Below, piece by piece: positions 56,839 to 64,000 of a stretch of 64,000 nucleotides of DNA. The position numbers were made by a program, and so were the translations under genes. The notes below the pieces were generated by a model. That model had not been told where the DNA came from. It ran no database searches and worked only from the letters and a program-made list of their open reading frames with translations. This stretch comes from Ophiodon elongatus. Taxonomy: Eukaryota > Chordata > Actinopteri > Perciformes > Hexagrammidae. Numbering within the stretch: position 1 is the first letter of the stretch; every line of letters begins with the position of its first letter. Location: contig JACSYO010002159.1 in assembly GCA_016806645.1 (NCBI GenBank), forward strand, positions 1,162,501-1,226,500, in the 5' to 3' direction.

Positions 56839-58425
56839 TCAAGATCCAGCTCCAAAGTTCCCCGCTTTCTCTGCGATCTCCAGTGCACCCTTCAGGTTCT
56901 GGTCAAAGAGTTCACACCTGAAAAATCAAACATTTACAGTGACATCAGAGGACACAAGCACTTGGATGTGTGAGTGTTAGAGATTGGACATTTAATATAT
57001 AACAAGTAGTAATTTTAAAAAGACACATAAAAAAGAAACGAACAGAATGGAAAGCGACATCATCCTGATTGTCTCGTATTTACCTGATTGGCATTTCCAG
57101 AGAATAAAACGGGTTCTTGAGTGCAAAATCTGAATAGATCTCATAAATCTTCCTCAATAGCGCATCGATACCAGATTGTCGAGGGTCCGCCAGCACGATA
57201 AACTTTATCCCTGAAAGAACAGACGGAGGTGAAACAAGCAATGAGAGAGACATCCGTTGAAAATAACTGCTATCAAACGTACAATATGTAATTGTTTCAC
57301 GTTGAGGGGTGGGTTTATAAGGAGGATACTGAGTGGGTGGACTTGCTTATGACTGACAACAAAAATTATTACACGGGTCTTTGTTTCACCTCCAGTAACA
57401 CGCTACTGACCTGTGAGAGTCTGGAAGCAGTGGAGCTTGAAGACATCCGTTTCCAGCATCTCAATCCCTGAACTGCCAGCATCAGGAGACAGCTGTGAAC
57501 CTATAGCAAACAACCTGGGGAAAAACACAAACAGAGGCTGTTTCATGCCTGAGACAAAGGATCCACGGATACTGACTGGTGCCAAAATGATCTTTAGGAA
57601 GCGGACTCCAATGTAGACCTCATGCATCACAATAAATGAGGTGAATCCAGTAGTAGTTTTAAGAATGGAGCTAATCAGAGGTGTAGTGGTTTGGTGAAGA
57701 GATGCAGGAGCATGCAAGTTAAATAAGTGAAGCCTTTTTTTCCATTAATTTAAACTTGCACAAGCCTAAAAAGGATGTTGGTGTATTAACGTCTCCACTT
57801 GTGGATCTGAGCTGTAGTTACAGCCTCCTGTGGCTGTAGACACAGAGGAATGGTCTTCATATTTTTGGGGAAAATAATAGCACTGGTATGTGATTGGTAC
57901 TCAGCAGTGTCATAAACACATTAGACCCAGAGATCTCTGTTGGATACACGGATATAACTTACGAGTGGAACATGGACGCCAGCATCAGCTTCTCGTTGGA
58001 GCTCAGGCGTGCCCGCCCGAAGCGGATAGACACCGGGTAGTTTGCGGGATCCTTCAGATACTCCAGGGTGTCCTTCCCCTCCGCGGTGTTCTTGCCGAGC
58101 ACGTCGACCCCATTGATGGACAGCACCGCGTGCCCCACTGGAGACAGACAACACGAAAATACAGTTCAAACATAAGCTAAACGAGTAGGAACTTCTCGTA
58201 GTAAACCGAGGTGACGTCACTAGCTGGTACTCTGAGCTCGATTACGTCACCTCGGATCCCGTCCCGTTGCCCGAACGACACGATGACCTTCTCGTCGTGA
58301 TGCTTGAGCACTAGATCCAGAGGGTAGCTGAACGTCTTCTCGGCCTCCGCTCTCGGGACGTAATTGTCGTACTGGTAGATCAAACCTCCGGCCTTGTTCA
58401 CCACATACACGCTGAATATCACCAT
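56839..58425 (-). CDS. trappc4: Trafficking protein particle complex subunit 4 (synbindin)
   Basis: TRAPPC4 is a core subunit of TRAPP, the Rab1/Rab11-type exchange complex that tethers vesicles at the early Golgi. Minus-strand exons in order: 58425-58251, 58137-57963, 57514-57411, 57210-57084, 56917-56839. They sum to 219 aa, the human length. It opens [20 protein letters not shown] (longin-like sedlin fold). Next is a PDZ-like insert ([20 protein letters not shown]), then [23 protein letters not shown] and the C-terminal [20 protein letters not shown], ending in GNFGAGS. Each junction keeps the frame. The gene is head-to-head with rps25 and shares its promoter; human TRAPPC4 has the same arrangement with RPS25 and neighbours SLC37A4. 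Nothing looks broken. Confidence 0.97.
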
Positions 58426-58447
58426 CTTGGCGACGTTCTGCCCAGCT

Positions 58448-58464
58448 GACACGTGTCACGTGAC
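58448..58464. promoter_or_regulatory. Overlapping palindromic E-boxes including a CLEAR-type site
   Basis: GACACGTGTC (58448-58457) overlaps GTCACGTGAC (58455-58464) by three bases; each is a perfect 10-bp palindrome. GTCACGTGAC is the CLEAR/M-box core bound by TFEB/MITF and USF proteins. The pair lies about 25-40 bp upstream of the trappc4 ATG. Confidence 0.6.
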
Positions 58465-58701
58465 TCTGACGCGTGAAGGGACAGCAAACAAAAAAATAAA
58501 ATAAAATTATAATTGTCATACTTTTATTTTCGTATTAAACTCAAACATGCCGGTATAACTGTGCAGTTTATGGATAAAAGTGTGTAATTCGGTGAGCCAA
58601 TAACAACCAAAACAAAAAACACAGTAAGAACTCAGTTTCCCAGAAAGCCCTCTTCCATTTCCGTATGTACGGGTTTTCTAAGGGGCACTCGCACGGGTGG
58701 A

Positions 58702-58710
58702 CTTCCTTTC
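58702..58710 (+). promoter_or_regulatory. rps25: 5' TOP-like pyrimidine tract of rps25
   Basis: CTTCCTTTC sits 25 bp before the ATG, in the position of a terminal oligopyrimidine transcript start, which would place rps25 under mTOR/LARP1 translational control as for other ribosomal-protein mRNAs. The true start site is inferred. Confidence 0.55.
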
Positions 58711-58734
58711 GCTCCGACATCTTGACGAGGAAAC

Positions 58735-61643
<2,909 letters not shown>

Positions 61644-61773
61644 TCAGGTACAACAGAAGCGATAGAAACAAAATATCTGTATGAGTTTATTCTTGTTTGT
61701 TTTGGTGCATCCACTGACTTGCAGCCTTTTTGTCTTGCAGGTTCTCCTGGGTTTCCTCCGATGAGCTGTTTGT

Positions 61774-61790
61774 AATAAAAGATGAATAAA
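61774..61790 (+). promoter_or_regulatory. rps25: rps25 polyadenylation signals
   Basis: Two AATAAA hexamers (61774-61779, 61785-61790) in the short non-coding last exon, typical of ribosomal-protein mRNAs with very short 3' UTRs. Confidence 0.75.
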
Positions 61791-61800
61791 AACAGTAAAG

Positions 61801-64000
61801 ACAAAATCACATGTTTGAAATTGTTTGCTGTTCGTGTGTCAGTAACTGGATTACCTGCTAGTTTTGGTACTTTGTACAACCAGGTGTTCAATTTTACTTG
61901 GTCACAATGAATTCATAAATTTGTATGTAGACTGTCATGTTTAAAGTTTCAGCCAGGAAAATGACCTAAATCTGGATCAAATGGATGGTAAAACGCATGC
62001 TGCACAATTATTAGTTCCTTTGGTCGAGTCAAATGATCTTTCTGTGAAAAGCTAAGTACAAACTCTCCATATTCATATGGATGTCCTGTGGGTACTTTTC
62101 TCCTTCCACCTGGAAGGCTGTATATCTGGTATAAATTAGGTCATGTTGCATGTATTTGCACTAGACTACTATTACTCTTAGATCTGGTCCTTGGTCTGAT
62201 GCACTGTCTGCAAGTTACGGTGGGTTAAAGACAAACATCCCGATCAAAATCTGTCTTTTACCACATTTCTCGTGATAAAACGGGCAGTAAAATAATGTTG
62301 GCTTGATGAAACACAAAGCAGGTGCTCCTGATCCAAACGGTCCAAAATAAAGAGAACGGGTTCCTCCTAAAAATAGAGCCACGTGGCTTCAATAATGTAT
62401 AAAGTTAAAAGGGCTTTATTATTGTGGAAAATGAAACCTCTTGTCTTGTTTTAAAACGTGTAGCTATGATCAAACCTTTTGTACTTCAACAAAGAGTGTC
62501 CTTAATGTGGCTGGGAATTCATCTTTATTCTTGTGGACACTGAAAATAAATTTTTTTCAGTGATTTGAGTTGGGAAATTTAGAAAACCTTCCAAGCTGTC
62601 GAGGCAATAATCTGCTCTAAACGGCACACTGGTTTGGTGTTCACCCTCCTGAGTGAGACACATTCACACCTCACCAGTCTGCGCTTTGCTCCGTTATATC
62701 CGCGTCCTTGGTAATGAAAGTCCTCCATTCTGCTGCATGTACCTCGTGTCTGTCATCCAATAAGTTCAAGGGGACATCTTCAGTTGCAAGATGGATATTT
62801 TCTTGCTTGACGCAAAAGATTTATCATTTCACGTCGACCATTTGTCTGTTAGAAGCCACGGGCAGGCAAAGGTTATGAGATATTGATAAGAAATGGCATG
62901 AAATGAAGCTATCCCCACTGTGGGGTGTTTGCTCGGGGCGTCAGAGACACGGGGGTCCTGTGATTGATGCAGTCAGGCGGCCCTTTGTCACCGCTCGGCA
63001 GCTCCACCTCGAGCAGCTCCAGCTAAACAAACTGCCGGATGAACGCCACTGATGGATGTGGCCCCCATCAGCTCCTCCAGCATCAGCCTGTGAGAACACA
63101 CACACATTAATGCCTGTTTTTAATTGGAGGTGACTTCTCACAATAAACTCAACTAGTGTATTTTTTTAATTTTTTTATTAGCAGACCAGTTGTCACAATT
63201 CTTTATATGTGTTGTATATTTTCTGGGCTCTTGTGTCTGTGGCACGTTGAAGGAAATGACTAATCTGTTAGTGGTGTTTGATTTATTACGGAATACATTA
63301 GCCTTCACGGAAAAACATTTTTGCAAACTATATTCTCATTCATGTAATGGAACGAATGGCAAATACAGCTCTCTATCTGTTTAACCCTTTAATGCACCAT
63401 GAAGGTGCCTGGCTGCCTCAGGAAGCAGAGGTTAAATTCTCCCCTTCACTTGCATAGAAGGGAGGTGAACACGAGCCAATGTTAGCTTCCTGTGTGTGTG
63501 GCCGCGCCCTAAAAGGTGCAACAAAGCAAACGGGAGAGTCAGAGAGATGTCAATCATCCTCAGTGCAGCCTGTCTAAATCCTGAGAAGGTGTCCAAAATA
63601 AATCACCTGTGTGGGTGTGCAGGGCTTTGGCAAGTAATTAGATAGATGGCTGAATTTAATTTATTCACTTCAGTTTTAAAGTCATTTTGTTTGCTGCATC
63701 ACTGCGACACTGTCATGGTTTACATGGACACTTTTAATAGAACAGAGCCCCTCGTTGATGTTATCAGTAACACCTGTTCCTTTTCCTAATACGGAATGAG
63801 AAGTCAAGATATATCTTCTTTTTCTGGTGTGATTGATATCCATACCTATGCTACCATTCTATTTAGTATGGTGGAAACATTTTTTGTGTGTCAGATGCCA
63901 AGAAACAGTATGCAATCCAGCATGGTTTTCTAGCTTTTCTGAACCACAATCCTGTGCAGAACCGATATATGAGCAAGAGGGTCAAAGTTCAAGGTACAGC
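61801..64000. other. Intergenic DNA after rps25, no gene recognised
   Basis: No conserved protein segment was identified in any frame. A GC-richer patch at about 62930-63090 stands out from AT-rich surroundings but has stops in all plus frames. The right edge may belong to a gene outside the window. Confidence 0.5.

Larger units (their letters stand above)
58426..58734. promoter_or_regulatory. Bidirectional trappc4/rps25 promoter
   Basis: The two start codons face away from each other across 309 bp, so both promoters and 5' UTRs must fit here, apart from any upstream non-coding exons. Near trappc4 lie two overlapping palindromic E-boxes (58448-58464). Near rps25 is a pyrimidine run CTTCCTTTC (58702-58710) fitting the 5' terminal oligopyrimidine start of ribosomal-protein mRNAs. 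No TATA box is placed convincingly for either gene. Confidence 0.75.

Noticed and set aside
62930..63090. Exon-like GC-rich patch with CGGCAG acceptor and CCT/GTGAGA donor, also readable on the minus strand
   Set aside because: All plus frames contain stops. The minus frame resembles no protein I know, so it could be a non-coding or edge exon but cannot be supported.

Overview
The window is vertebrate nuclear DNA, almost certainly from a teleost fish. Genes are split into many short exons with GT/AG introns. The spacers are rich in (CA)n/(GA)n/(TA)n microsatellites, and fish-type DNA transposons are present: a Tc1-like element with about 210-bp inverted repeats and a hAT-like non-autonomous element. 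Six protein-coding genes can be read by joining exons. Five are complete, and each joined reading frame comes out at or near the length I recall for the vertebrate orthologue, which supports the exon calls. The species cannot be fixed from sequence alone.

Layout, left to right: (1) 1-8549, non-coding, probably intron 1 or upstream DNA of vasp. (2) vasp (+), 8550-17038, the actin-filament elongator Ena/VASP protein, lacking only its ATG exon. (3) cltc (+), 19523-43473, clathrin heavy chain, 32 constitutive coding exons giving 1677 aa, plus a 21-nt in-phase cassette microexon. (4) cfap45/ccdc19 (-), 45322-48935, an axonemal coiled-coil protein of 531 aa, tail-to-tail with cltc. (5) slc37a4 (+), 50613-54438, the ER glucose-6-phosphate translocase, 429 aa. 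(6) A degenerate Tc1-like transposon at 54790-56338. (7) trappc4 (-), 56839-58425, a TRAPP tethering subunit of 219 aa. (8) rps25 (+), 58735-61643, ribosomal protein eS25 with a lengthened Lys/Glu/Ala/Pro tail, head-to-head with trappc4 across about 310 bp. (9) 61.8-64 kb, no gene recognised.

The genes are not an operon and mostly have unrelated jobs: actin dynamics, vesicle coats, cilia, glucose homeostasis, Golgi trafficking and translation. The slc37a4-trappc4-rps25 group is an old vertebrate linkage also found on human 11q23.3. The trappc4/rps25 pair shares a compact bidirectional promoter.

I found no evidence of a wholly new biological system. The points most worth checking are the cltc microexon with a downstream RBFOX-type motif, a 57-nt in-frame vasp cassette exon, the overlapping palindromic E-boxes (one a perfect CLEAR-type site) between trappc4 and rps25, the expanded rps25 tail, and the Tc1 relic whose third catalytic residue reads Asp instead of Glu.
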